Positions 9,584 to 18,546 of a stretch of DNA of 25,000 bases are shown one piece after another (position 1 is the first letter of the stretch; each line of letters starts with the position of its first letter). Location of the stretch: assembly GCA_010909725.1 (NCBI GenBank), contig JAACMV010000012.1, forward strand, positions 1-25,000, written 5' to 3'. The translations under genes and the position numbers were made by a program. Source of the stretch: Picochlorum sp. 'celeri'. Lineage: Eukaryota > Chlorophyta > Trebouxiophyceae. The notes under the pieces are model-generated. The model was not told where the DNA came from and did no database searches. It worked only from the letters and a program-made list of their open reading frames with translations.

Positions 9584-11749
9584 TTATATACCACAGTCCA
9601 CGTGTTCCACAGAGCGCCTCGGCGTGGGGTCTCGAGAGGAGTCTCAGAAACCTCACTGGAAGTGCTCCGTGAGAACTGCCGTACCCAGGGGGCGTCGGCT
9701 CTTGGGGTAGTGGGCGCCTCAGCATGACTCTCCAAAAGAGCTGAGGCCTGTGGTTGAGAGCCACCATGATCTTCCAACGAAAGACCATGGGCACCACTTG
9801 ACTCTCGGTGACCTATGTTGTGAGGGGAGGTTGCCTCCTCCCTCGCCCTGTCCCGTGCCTCCATCAAAGACACCACTTCCTCTGATCCCCACAGCTTTCC
9901 CATATGGGTGGGCATACTAATCCCCAAAAAATGGGCTGTGGCGATGCACAGGGGGACAGGGGCTTGAGTAACATGCTCGGAGGATGCTGTAGGAGCAAAC
10001 TCTGGATGTTCTCCTCTGGCTGACCCCAACAACCATTGCCAAGGGTCCACTCCAGTTTCCTGATGAGCGGTGATGGCCTTGGCGATCCAATCTCCCAGCA
10101 CTTGGTCGCGAATCACCGCGTATGCCGGGCAGTGAAGCAAGAGATGTTCGAGAGAGTCCTCCGTGTGGCTTTCGCAGCTGGCGCACCAGGAGCGATAGGA
10201 GGGAGGAAGCAGCCGAGCTCGAGAGCCTCGGGCAGCATTCCAGATCCCTCCTGTGCGGGCCCGTGCAAGCCAGTGAAAGCCACGAGAGTACCCCTCCGCA
10301 GTCGAATATGAAAGATAATTATTTGTAGATGAATAATTAGCTTCCACATAGGCGTTGTACCCTGAAGAGTGGCTCCTGTCGGGGCGAGGTGGCGTTCCCA
10401 CGTGAGGAATTGGACCTGTTTGGCGAGTTGCTTGGGGGTCTTGTCGAGGGGCGAGAATCCATGTCGATTCTGTAACCTCGTCATGAAGGCCTTGGTGCGT
10501 TGGACCAGCGTGTGTTTGCCCCTCCTGGCTGGGAGGCTAAACAAGGTGCCAATCCAAGTCCCAAGGTCTGGCCACTTCCTCCAGGCTCGGGCTGCTCTCC
10601 CTGCAGCGATGGCAGGAAGGGTGGGGAGTTCCAGCTCAGTGGATAGTGTCGCGGACGCTATCGTATGAGTGGCCTTGCCCCTGACAGCCATGTTGAGAGC
10701 CATGGAGAGCACTCGTTGGAGCGGTTGCATGTGCGCCCGCTCGAGCCAAACAGTTCGCCTCCGTATGCCAATTGAGGGATCAGTTGTCCCTTGATGGCCA
10801 GCAGCTTGCTCTTCAGGGGGATAGAGGGCGTCGCCAGCATAGGTCGCATGGCTCGGAGCGTCGCCAAGCCTTTGGCACGTCTGTCGAGGATGATGTCCCT
10901 CACGTCGAGGCGTGGGGTGACAACAATCCGAGATACGGTGTACTTGTCGACTACTGTAAATGTCGCGTACCAGCGTTGGAATGGTGAAGGGGCCAAGGCT
11001 GGGGTCGAGGCAGCTGTGTAGAATCCACCTACGCCCAGTGCTCCATGACGCCAAGCACTTCGGCGTGTCACCAACCTCCATGCCGAAGCGGTCACAACCA
11101 GTCTCCGAACGTAGTTGAGCGAGTCCTGCAGCTCTGCTTCCGACCTACGCCAGGATGACTGTGTCGGCCTGCGAAGAAGCAGGCCAGGAATACGGGGGTC
11201 TTCATCCATCGGCGTGCGGGTCGCGAAGATTCGGTACCGTCACGCCTCGGATCCCATCCAGTGCCGAGTCGATGAGAGATCGAACAGGACTGGGCTCAAC
11301 GTATCGCCTTGCTTGACGCCTCTATGCAATGGGAACGTACCTGTGGCAAGTAAGAGTACCTGCAGAGCATTTGAAACCAGCGTGAGAATACAGCGTGGAG
11401 ATGAAGTTCAAACACGCGCCGTTGATCCCCCGAGAACTAAGTACATGAAGAAGGCACCGATGGGGGACCATATCGAATGCCTTCCTCAGATCTATAAATG
11501 CAGCAAAGGTGACCTGGTCCACTTGGCGTCGGCGGAGGGCAATCTCGTAGAGCGTCGCAGCTTGAGCTGGGCATTCCTGTAGTCTCCTGAATCCAGCTTG
11601 TTCCTTTCTGAGTCCTCTGGGTCCTTCTATAAGATGTGTGTGCAGCCTGTCTGATATCACCCTGGTAGTGAGTTTGAGGAGGCAGGTCGATGAGTGAGAT
11701 GCCTCGGTGATTATCCAACAGCGTAGCATCTTTGTGTGGCTTGGGGATG
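9584..11749 (-). pseudogene. LINE copy A ORF, 3' part: frame-broken reverse transcriptase and C-terminal Cys/His region
   Basis: The RT continues through at least four frames. NHRGIS and FIDLRKAFD lie near 11500-11710. The FADD region (about 11170) is disrupted by inserted bases. The thumb and C-terminal part run from about 11080 to 9584. Relative to copies C and D, bases 10930-11350 hold roughly a dozen short insertions and some deletions. The C-terminal motif CASCESHTEDSLEHLLLHC is kept. It resembles the zinc-binding cluster found after RT in many LINEs. The conserved stop seen in C, D and E would be at 9584-9586; A reaches a different stop at 9577 because of a base lost at about 9632. Confidence 0.8.
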
Positions 11750-13861
11750 CTAATGATCAGGCTGCTGTGGCATGTCTTCTGGGATGTCGCCATGAAAGAT
11801 AGAGTTGACGGCTTCCAGTAGCATTCTTCCCATTGGCGTTGTGGGTTCCAACCTAGGGGTGTCTTCTTTGCAGAGTTTGTACACCTCGTTTGTGATGCCA
11901 TCCATTCCTGGTGCTTTGCCTGTTGCAGAGGTGGCGAGAGCTGCTTGTATCTCCGGCCACGTGATGTCTCTATTCAGTTCCAAAACAGTTGGTCGCTGGG
12001 GCAAGGGGCATCGCTCGGCCCAGGACGCAAGGGGGGTGGTATCTGCGTCTCCTGCCAATGTGCTGTAATGCTGCTCCGTCGTGTGCAAAATGGCTTCGTT
12101 GCTCAGTTGCAGCTGGTTATTTGGTCCTTTCACGGGCTGCAGTGTCTGTGGGCGTCTCTGTTTGCCTTGTAGAATATTGATGAACTTCCAGAAGATGGGA
12201 CTGGAAGGTCCTGATGCTGCAGCCCTGTGTACAAATTTGTGGAAACTGGATGTCTGGTCACGCCTGACCAATCGCCTCGCTTCCTGGTGTAATGCCTTGT
12301 ATGTTGCCATCGTATCTGTGTTGAGGTTTCTGTACATCTCCAGTCGTGCCTGGTTTCGTTTTCGTAGCACTGTGCGCGTTCTGTGTGCGAGCTTTCTGAT
12401 GGGCTTTTCTCGATGGCATGTGGTTTGGAAGCATTCTTGCTGGTCAAGAATCCTGTGCAATGTGTCTTTGAATTTTCCTGTAAGGCTTTCTGTTTGTGTG
12501 TCGTCTGAGTCTGTGTGTTCCATGTCAGCCTCCATGTCCTCCGTAGTCTGTAGCAAGTTGTCCCAATAGTTGTGCTCCGTAATGTCTTTGGCAGTCCCAA
12601 TGTGATCCAGCCGCAGTTTCTTCCTTGGTGGCGGCGGGATATCGCGTTGTCCTTCGTATCTACATTTCACAGCGAGTGGCCAGTGGTCTGAGGATGCTTC
12701 TGTGGTGAGTACCCTGGCTGATAGCAGTTGAGCCCGGGCATGTTCGTTCACCAGAATGTGGTCTATAGCGCTTCCTTGTGTGTACGGCCTCCAGAATGTC
12801 GTGGCATCTCCTCGCACTGGCAGCAAATCTAATGGCCATCCTCTCCGTGCTATAAGTGTGCTCATGGCCTCCAAGTCGTGATTGAAGTCCCCCATGATGA
12901 CGATGGGAGTCCCCGGTCGCTCCGCTGTGATCCTGTGTATGTCTGCATCCAGTTTGTTCAACGTCTCACGCCGATCGTCTCTCAGATGCTCCCCTGGTAC
13001 ATATATGGTGGCGATGTAGCAGGTGACTGGCATCAATTGGTGCACTTGGGCCCATATGATGTTGGGATGGGCATACACTTCTCTGAGCTCTGTCGTGGGC
13101 AAGCTCCTGTGTGTCACTAGTGCTACTCCTCTGACCCCTGGCCCCGTCTTGTACCTCTGTATGACGTTATAGTGGCTGAAGGCCAGCGGGAAGGAGTCTT
13201 CTTCAACCTGATGTTCTTGCAGCCCCACCACTCCGAATCTGCGAGCTTTAAAGCGCCAATTGAGCTCGCCTCGTTTGTTGGCAGCCGTGGTGATGTTCCA
13301 TGTGGCAAGAACGTTGAAGGGTTTCGATCCTTGGCGTGCGTTGTTCTCCTCGGTTCGGCTGCTCCGACCATCGCCTGCTCCTCCTCTTCCTTGGCGGGCC
13401 CAAGGGAATCCAGCCCCAACTCGGCGGGTCCGAGTATGTCCAGCTCCAGTGTCTTCCGGCCCGTGTCGTCGTGCCTGCTCCTTCATTCTGCGCCTGTAGT
13501 TTTTGTGGCGTCGAATATGCCACTTCCAAGCCGTTCGGGATGCCGCGATCTGGCTGATCAGCCCTTCGGGAGCACCCTCGATCCAGACGTCAAAGCGGAC
13601 CCGTTGGTCAATCCTTTGCCTAGCCGCTCGAACTTGTTTCACGTGACGAAGTGTGGCCGCATCCACGTTTCTTTCTAAAAACCTCCAGAATCGCTCGCCA
13701 GATTGGTGCTGCGGGCCCCAGACGCAAATTCGATTTCCCAATGGGGAATGTCCATGTGCGCGGCGCAACTGCAACAGCAGCTCAATGCGAGATTCGAGAG
13801 AATTTCTTCCAGAAGACGTGGAATTGGCTACATTTCTAGCTGTTTCGCAAGGTTGAGCCAT
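11750..13861 (-). CDS. LINE copy A ORF, 5' part: basic N-terminus, APE endonuclease, start of reverse transcriptase
   Basis: An open stretch of about 703 codons from ATG 13861. Residues 1-180 are Arg-rich with no known fold. The endonuclease spans about 180-405. Its APE-family motifs are LATWNITT (first motif), VVGLQEHQ (catalytic Glu), VIMGDFNHD (Asp/Asn), AIDHILVN, and ASSDHWPLAV (Asp-His). The enzyme would nick target DNA to prime reverse transcription. After a linker (about 405-610) the RT begins with GKAPGMDGITNEVYK. The frame is lost just before the NHRGISLI motif, which continues in another phase at about 11720. So this part is intact but the copy is not a complete gene. The same region in C' (23412-25000) carries several one-base deletions, making this the best-preserved endonuclease in the window. 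Confidence 0.88.
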   Translation of the reverse strand: MAQPCETARNVANSTSSGRNSLESRIELLLQLRRAHGHSPLGNRICVWGPQHQSGERFWRFLERNVDAATLRHVKQVRAARQRIDQRVRFDVWIEGAPEGLISQIAASRTAWKWHIRRHKNYRRRMKEQARRHGPEDTGAGHTRTRRVGAGFPWARQGRGGAGDGRSSRTEENNARQGSKPFNVLATWNITTAANKRGELNWRFKARRFGVVGLQEHQVEEDSFPLAFSHYNVIQRYKTGPGVRGVALVTHRSLPTTELREVYAHPNIIWAQVHQLMPVTCYIATIYVPGEHLRDDRRETLNKLDADIHRITAERPGTPIVIMGDFNHDLEAMSTLIARRGWPLDLLPVRGDATTFWRPYTQGSAIDHILVNEHARAQLLSARVLTTEASSDHWPLAVKCRYEGQRDIPPPPRKKLRLDHIGTAKDITEHNYWDNLLQTTEDMEADMEHTDSDDTQTESLTGKFKDTLHRILDQQECFQTTCHREKPIRKLAHRTRTVLRKRNQARLEMYRNLNTDTMATYKALHQEARRLVRRDQTSSFHKFVHRAAASGPSSPIFWKFINILQGKQRRPQTLQPVKGPNNQLQLSNEAILHTTEQHYSTLAGDADTTPLASWAERCPLPQRPTVLELNRDITWPEIQAALATSATGKAPGMDGITNEVYKLCKEDTPRLEPTTPMGRMLLEAVNSIFHGDIPEDMPQQPDH

Positions 13862-13878
13862 AAAAAAGAAAAATTTTC

Positions 13879-14043
13879 TTTTTTTTTTCCGCAAATTCGG
13901 TTTCCCAATGGGGAATGTCCATGTGCGCGGCGCAACTGCAACAGCAGCTCAATGCGAGATTCGAGAGGATTTCTTCCAGAAAACGTGGAATTGGCTACAT
14001 TTCTAGCTGTTTCGCAAGGTTGAGCCATAAAAAAAGAAAATTT

Positions 14044-14045
<2 letters not shown>
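13879..14045 (-). mobile_element. Polyadenylated scrap of the LINE 5' end (about 155 nt)
   Basis: This unit repeats the first about 155 bases of copy A (13723-13878), including the start codon (ATG at 14028) and the A/T palindromic leader (14029-14045). It ends on the minus strand at ...GAATTTGCG followed by about 10 A (plus T-run 13879-13888). It differs from A at three or four positions, so it is a separate copy rather than a fresh tandem duplication. It is joined directly to the 5' end of A, and its own 5' end is joined directly to the B tail. Confidence 0.75.
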
Positions 14046-14101
<56 letters not shown>

Positions 14102-14553
14102 GTTCTGTATGTAAACAAAGAAGTGAGAAAATCCGGATGACACTGGGTTCGTCTGTACATGACAGATGGTTCCCCCTCATGATGGAGTCTCCACCATGAC
14201 TCGGTATACTCTTCCCTACTGTGCCCGAGGTGACTAGATACCATTCCAGGTGATGTGGGAGTTGCACCCACTAAAAACTCACTCCTTGGACAACAGTCCA
14301 CGTGTTCCACTGAGCAGCCCCACAGAGTGTGGGGGGCTCGATGAGAACTGCCATACCCATTGGGCTTCGGCTCTTGGGGGTAAGAAAAGTGGTGAAGTAT
14401 CACCGGTGGAGCAGGAGGTGGTCAACCAGGAGGTCAACGCCTGCGTGCCAACAGCCCGAAGGCCTCTCACTAGGCCATGAGTAACAGCCAGACCAACCCA
14501 AGAAGGGCGGTATGGGTGCTCTCCTTCAACTGCCCCCAGCAGCTAGGAAGTGT

Positions 14554-14555
<2 letters not shown>
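14046..14555 (-). mobile_element. Element B, 3' segment (non-autonomous, LINE-tailed)
   Basis: A 55-base poly(T) (14046-14100) marks the tail. The next 290 bases (14101-about 14390) are a diverged relative of the LINE 3' end. They share GGTTCTGTA next to the tail, AAAGAAGTGAGAAAATC, the hairpin at 14255-14271, and remnants of the end of the LINE ORF (PQEPKPNGYGSSHRA against PQEPTPPGYGSSHGA). Bases 14390-14555 show no relation to the LINE and no ORF. The element is interrupted at 14555 by LINE C and resumes at 18325. Intact B would be about 780 bp without coding capacity: a SINE-like element probably mobilised by LINE machinery. Confidence 0.75.
14543..14555 (+). repeat. Target-site duplication of LINE C, left copy
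   Basis: CTAGGAAGTGTGG, directly before the C poly(T). It matches 18312-18324 exactly; the bases just outside differ. Confidence 0.9.
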
Positions 14556-14584
<29 letters not shown>

Positions 14585-15848
14585 GGTTCTGTAAGCATAC
14601 AAAGAAGTGAGAAAATCTCGACTGACACGGAGTTGGCCTGCTGCCTCAAATGCAGGTGGTCCTCCCAGCAGGGCTCCTGAATCAAGAGAACCTCGACCAT
14701 GTGGAGCTCTGCCACGTGTGCATGAAGCCAACCATGCACAGGTGCCCAGATACCTGCCCAGGTGATGTGGGGGTTGCACCCACTAAAAACTCACTCCTTA
14801 TATACCACAGTCCACGTGTTCCACAGGGCGCCTCGGCGTGGGGTCTCCGAGAGGAGTCTCAGAAACCTCACTGGAAGTGCGCCGTGAGAACTGCCGTACC
14901 CAGGGGGCGTCGGCTCTTGGGGTAGTGGGCGCCTCAGCATGACTCTCCAAAAGAGCTGAGGCCTGTGGTTGAGAGCCACCATGATCTTCCAACGAAAGAT
15001 CATGGGCACCACTTGACTCTCGGTGACCTATGTTGTGAGGGGAGGTTGCCTCCTCCCTCGCCCTGTCCCGTGCCTCCATCAAAGACACCACTTCCTCTGA
15101 TCCCCACAGCTTTCCCATATGGGTGGGCATACTAATCCCCAAAAAATGGGCTGTGGCGATGCACAGGGGGACAGGGGCTTGAGTAACATGCTCGGAGGAT
15201 GCTGTAGGAGCAAACTCTGGATGTTCTCCTCTGGCTGACCCCAACAACCATTGCCAAGGGTCCACTCCAGTTTCCTGATGAGCGGTGATGGCCTTGGCGA
15301 TCCAATCTCCCAGCACTTGGTCGCGAATCACCGCGTATGCCGGGCAGTGAAGCAAGAGATGTTCGAGAGAGTCCTCCGTGTGGCTTTCGCAGCTGGCGCA
15401 CCAGGAGCGATAGGAGGGAGGAAGCAGCCGAGCTCGAGAGCCTCGGGCAGCATTCCAGATCCCTCCTGTGCGGGCCCGTGCAAGCCAGTGAAAGCCACGA
15501 GAGTACCCCTCCGCAGTCGAATATGAAAGATAATTATTTGTAGATGAATAATTAGCTTCCACATAGGCGTTGTACCCTGAAGAGTGGCTCCTGTCGGTGG
15601 CGAGGTGGCGTTCCCACGTGAGGAATTGGACCTGTTTGGCGAGTTGCTTGGGGGTCTTGTCGAGGGGCGAGAATCCATGTCGATTCTGTAACCTCGTCAT
15701 GAAGGCCTTGGTGCGTTGGACCAGCGTGTGTTTGCCCCTCCTGGCTGGGAGGCTAAACAAGGTGCCAATCCAAGTCCCAAGGTCTGGCCACTTCCTCCAG
15801 GCTCGGGCTGCTCTCCCTGCAGCGATGGCAGGAAGGGTGGGGAGTTCC

Positions 15849-15851
<3 letters not shown>
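14556..15851 (-). mobile_element. LINE copy C, 3' segment
   Basis: A 29-base poly(T) (14556-14584) is followed by the standard LINE 3' UTR and the C-terminal coding region. Stop codon TAA is at 14800-14798. The open frame runs back to 15760 and is broken off at 15851 by the insertion of LINE E. It resumes at 17240 after the E target duplication. Including both parts, C is about 2.37 kb, truncated at its 5' end in the RT domain. Confidence 0.9.
15838..15851 (+). repeat. Target-site duplication of LINE E, left copy
   Basis: TGGGGAGTTCCAGC of LINE C, directly before the E poly(T). The second copy is at 17226-17239. Confidence 0.92.
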
Positions 15852-15886
<35 letters not shown>

Positions 15887-17225
15887 GTTCTGTAAGCATA
15901 CAAAGAAGTGAGAAAATCTCGACTGACACGGAGTTGGCCTGCTGCCTCAAATGCAGGTGGTCCTCCCAGCAGGGCTCCTGAATCAAGAGAACCTTGACCA
16001 GATGGAGCTCTGCCACATGTGCATGAAGCCAACCATGCACAGGTGCCCAGATACCTGCCCAGGTGATGTGGGGGTTGCACCCACTAAAAACTCACTCCTT
16101 ATATACCACAGTCCACGTGTTCCACAGAGCGCCTCGGCGTGGGGTCTCTGAGAGGAGTCTCAGAAACCTCACTGGAAGTGCTCCGTGAGAACTGCCGTAC
16201 CCAGGGGGCGTCGGCTCTTGGGGTAGTGGGCGCCTCAGCATGACTCTCCAAAAGAGCTGAGGCCTGTGGTTGAGAGCCACCATGATCTTCCAACGAAAGA
16301 CCATGGGCACCACTTGACTCTCGGTGACCTATGTTGTGAGGGGAGGTTGCCTCCTCCCTCGCCCTGTCCCGTGCCTCCATCAAAGACACCACTTCCTCTG
16401 ATCCCCACAGCTTTCCCATATGGGTGGGCATACTAATCCCCAAAAAATGGGCTGTGGCGATGCACAGGGGGACAGGGGCTTGAGTAACATGCTCGGAGGA
16501 TGCTGTAGGAGCAAACTCTGGATGTTCTCCTCTGGCTGACCCCAACAACCATTGCCAAGGGTCCACTCCAGTTTCCTGATGAGCGGTGATGGCCTTGGCG
16601 ATCCAATCTCCCAGCACTTGGTCGCGAATCACCGCGTATGCCGGGCAGTGAAGCAAGAGATGTTCGAGAGAGTCCTCCGTGTGGCTGTCGCAGCTGGCGC
16701 ACCAGGAGCGATAGGAGGGAGGAAGCAGCCGAGCTCGAGAGCCTCGGGCAGCATTCCAGATCCCTCCTGTGCGGGCCCGTGCCAGCCAGTGAAAGCCACG
16801 AGAGTACCCCTCCGCAGTCGAATATGAAAGATAATTATTTGTAGAGGAATAATTAGCTTCCATATATGCGTTGTACCCTGAAGAGTGGCTCCTGTCGGCG
16901 GCGAGGTGACGTTCCCATGTGATGAATTGGACCTGTTTGGCGAGTTGCTTGGGGGTCTTGTCGAGGGGCGAGAATCCATGTCGATTCTGTAACCTCGTCA
17001 TGAAGGCCTTGGTGCGTTGGACCAGCGTGTGTTTGCCCCTCCTGGCTGGAAGGCTAAACAAGGTGCCAATCCAAGTCCCAAGGTCTGGCCACTTCCTCCA
17101 GGCTCGGGCTGCTCTCCCTGCAGCGATGGCAGGAAGGGTGGGGAGTTCCAGCTCAGTGGATAGTGTCGCGGACGCTATCGTATGAGTGGCCTTGCCCCTG
17201 ACAGCCATGTTGAGAGCCATGGAGA
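15852..17225 (-). mobile_element. LINE copy E, nested inside copy C
   Basis: A 34-base poly(T) (15852-15885) is followed by 1.34 kb of the same LINE, truncated at its 5' end. It is flanked by TGGGGAGTTCCAGC at 15838-15851 and 17226-17239, a 14-bp target-site duplication of C sequence. E differs from C by scattered substitutions, so it is a different subfamily member and not a local duplication. Its coding frame is intact from the truncation point to the stop at 16101-16099. Confidence 0.93.
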
Positions 17226-18300
17226 TGGGGAGTTCCAGCTCAGTGGATAGTGTCGCGGACGCTATCGTATGAGTGGCCTTGCCCCTGACAGCCATGTTGA
17301 GAGCCATGGAGAGCACTCGTTGGAGCGGTTGCATCGCGGTGCGCCCGCTCGAGCCAAACAGTTCGCCTCCGTATGCCAATTGAGGGATCAGTTGTCCCTT
17401 GATGGCCAGCAGCTTGCTCTTCAGGGGGATAGAGGGCGTCGCCAGCATAGGTCGCATGGCTCGGAGCGTCGCCAAGCCTTTGGCACGTCTGTCGAGGATG
17501 ATGTCCCTCACGTCGAGGCGTGGGGTGACAACAATCCCGAGATACGTGTACTTGTCGACTACTGGAATGGTACCGCGTTGGATGGTGAAGGGGCCAATGG
17601 TGGGTCGAGGCAGCTGTGTAGAATCACCTACGCCCAGTGCCATGACGCCACACTTGGCGTGTCCCACCTCCATGCCGAAGCGGTCACACCAGTCTCCGAA
17701 CGTGTTGAGCGAGTCCTGCAGCTCTGCTTCCGACTCGGCCAGGATGACTGTGTCGTCTGCGAAGAGCAGGCCAGGAATACGGGGGTCTTCATCGGCGTGC
17801 GGGTCGCGAAGATTCGGTACCGTCACGCCTCGGATCCCATCCAGTGCCGAGTCGATGAAGAGATCGAACAGGACTGGGCTCAACGTATCGCCTTGCTTGA
17901 CGCCTCTATGCAATGGGAACGTACCTGTGGAAGTAAGAGTACCTGCAGAGCATTTGAAACCAGCGTGAGAATACAGCGTGGAGATGAAGTTCAAACACGC
18001 GCCGTTGATCCCCCGAGAACTAAGTACATGAAGAAGGCACCGATGGGGGACCATATCGAATGCCTTCCTCAGATCTATAAATGCAGCAAAGGTGACCTGG
18101 TCCACTTGGCGTCGGCGGAGGGCAATCTCGTAGAGCGTCGCAGCTTGAGCTGGGCATTCCTGTAGTCTCCTGAATCCAGCTTGTTCCTTTCTGAGTCCTC
18201 TGGGTCCTTCTATAAGATGTGTGTGCAGCCTGTCTGATATCACCCTGGTAGTGAGTTTGAGGAGGCAGTCGATGAGTGAGATGCCTCGGTGATTATCCAA
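16099..18300 (-). CDS. Chimeric LINE reverse transcriptase frame made of copies C and E
   Basis: An open frame of about 733 codons, not a designed gene. Residues 1-358 come from C and 359 onward from E, joined in phase at 17226. RT motifs in order are NHRGISLI (3-10), FAAFIDLRKAFD with catalytic Asp (71-82), GVKQGDTLSPVLFDLFID (133-150), LLFADDTVILAES with the two catalytic Asp (178-190), MEVGHAKCGVM (210-220) and YTYLGIVV (251-258). Because E restarts upstream of the break, a 28-residue block (MALNMAVRGKATHTIAS core) occurs twice. The Cys/His cluster CASCDSHTEDSLEHLLLHC lies in the E part. There is no endonuclease, because C is 5'-truncated. The first codon is TTG, not ATG, so translation is doubtful. 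Confidence 0.8.
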   Translation of the reverse strand: MDNHRGISLIDCLLKLTTRVISDRLHTHLIEGPRGLRKEQAGFRRLQECPAQAATLYEIALRRRQVDQVTFAAFIDLRKAFDMVPHRCLLHVLSSRGINGACLNFISTLYSHAGFKCSAGTLTSTGTFPLHRGVKQGDTLSPVLFDLFIDSALDGIRGVTVPNLRDPHADEDPRIPGLLFADDTVILAESEAELQDSLNTFGDWCDRFGMEVGHAKCGVMALGVGDSTQLPRPTIGPFTIQRGTIPVVDKYTYLGIVVTPRLDVRDIILDRRAKGLATLRAMRPMLATPSIPLKSKLLAIKGQLIPQLAYGGELFGSSGRTAMQPLQRVLSMALNMAVRGKATHTIASATLSTELELPISMALNMAVRGKATHTIASATLSTELELPTLPAIAAGRAARAWRKWPDLGTWIGTLFSLPARRGKHTLVQRTKAFMTRLQNRHGFSPLDKTPKQLAKQVQFITWERHLAADRSHSSGYNAYMEANYSSTNNYLSYSTAEGYSRGFHWLARARTGGIWNAARGSRARLLPPSYRSWCASCDSHTEDSLEHLLLHCPAYAVIRDQVLGDWIAKAITAHQETGVDPWQWLLGSARGEHPEFAPTASSEHVTQAPVPLCIATAHFLGISMPTHMGKLWGSEEVVSLMEARDRAREEATSPHNIGHRESSGAHGLSLEDHGGSQPQASALLESHAEAPTTPRADAPWVRQFSRSTSSEVSETPLRDPTPRRSVEHVDCGI
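17226..17239 (+). repeat. Target-site duplication of LINE E, right copy
   Basis: TGGGGAGTTCCAGC following the E 5' truncation point; C continues with TCAGTGG. Confidence 0.92.
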
Positions 18301-18311
18301 CAGCGTAGCAT
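17240..18311 (-). mobile_element. LINE copy C, 5' segment
   Basis: This continues C on the far side of E and carries the RT palm in one uninterrupted frame. It ends at ...GTAGCAT (18311). CTAGGAAGTGTGG then follows (18312-18324), the second copy of the 13-bp target duplication first seen at 14543-14555. C is therefore a normal 5'-truncated insertion into element B. Confidence 0.92.
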
Positions 18312-18324
18312 CTAGGAAGTGTGG
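18312..18324 (+). repeat. Target-site duplication of LINE C, right copy
   Basis: CTAGGAAGTGTGG at the truncated 5' end of C. Element B resumes immediately with TCAAGTGG. This copy contains the left arm of the B inverted repeat. Confidence 0.9.
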
Positions 18325-18546
18325 TCAAGTGGTTCGAGAACCCGAGGTTGCTGGGCCAAGCAACCAACTCGAGGGGCGGTGTTCCGAGGAACCACCCAAG
18401 AAACACCGCGTCCGCGAGAACGGGCAGCCTCTCAGAACCACTAGAGATATAGAAAGCTAACGAGTGCATGGTGTGCCCGTCTCCACACCGTGCAGCAAGT
18501 TCAAGGCCCGGTGGGGGTCAAGTGGACAGCAGCCGGAGGCGAGCCT

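Larger units (their letters stand above)
9343..13878 (-). mobile_element. LINE copy A: near-full-length non-LTR retrotransposon (about 4.5 kb)
   Basis: A 30-base poly(T) at 9343-9372 is the poly(A) tail of a minus-strand element. Its 3' end reads ...CAGAACC before the tail. The 3' UTR is about 210 nt and contains the hairpin 9553-9569. The single long reading frame begins at ATG 13861, only about 20 nt from the left-most element base. The order is basic N-terminal region, APE endonuclease, reverse transcriptase, Cys/His cluster. There are no LTRs and no RNase H that I recognise. The 5' border is an A/T-rich palindrome (core GAAAATTTTC-like, 13862-13878). Compared with copies C and D, A has many small insertions at 10930-11350 that break the RT frame. 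The host-side flank ends GAGAGCGTTTC; no duplicated copy could be found because the far side is other elements. The clade is not assigned. Confidence 0.9.

Noticed and set aside
14041..14100. Lys-rich or Phe-rich tracts in ORFs crossing poly(T) runs
   Set aside because: These are translations of retroelement poly(A) tails, not protein features.
17140..17310. Local tandem duplication of LINE sequence
   Set aside because: The repeated block is explained by LINE E inserting into C: the 5' end of E overlaps sequence that C also has, and the true target duplication is only 14 bp.
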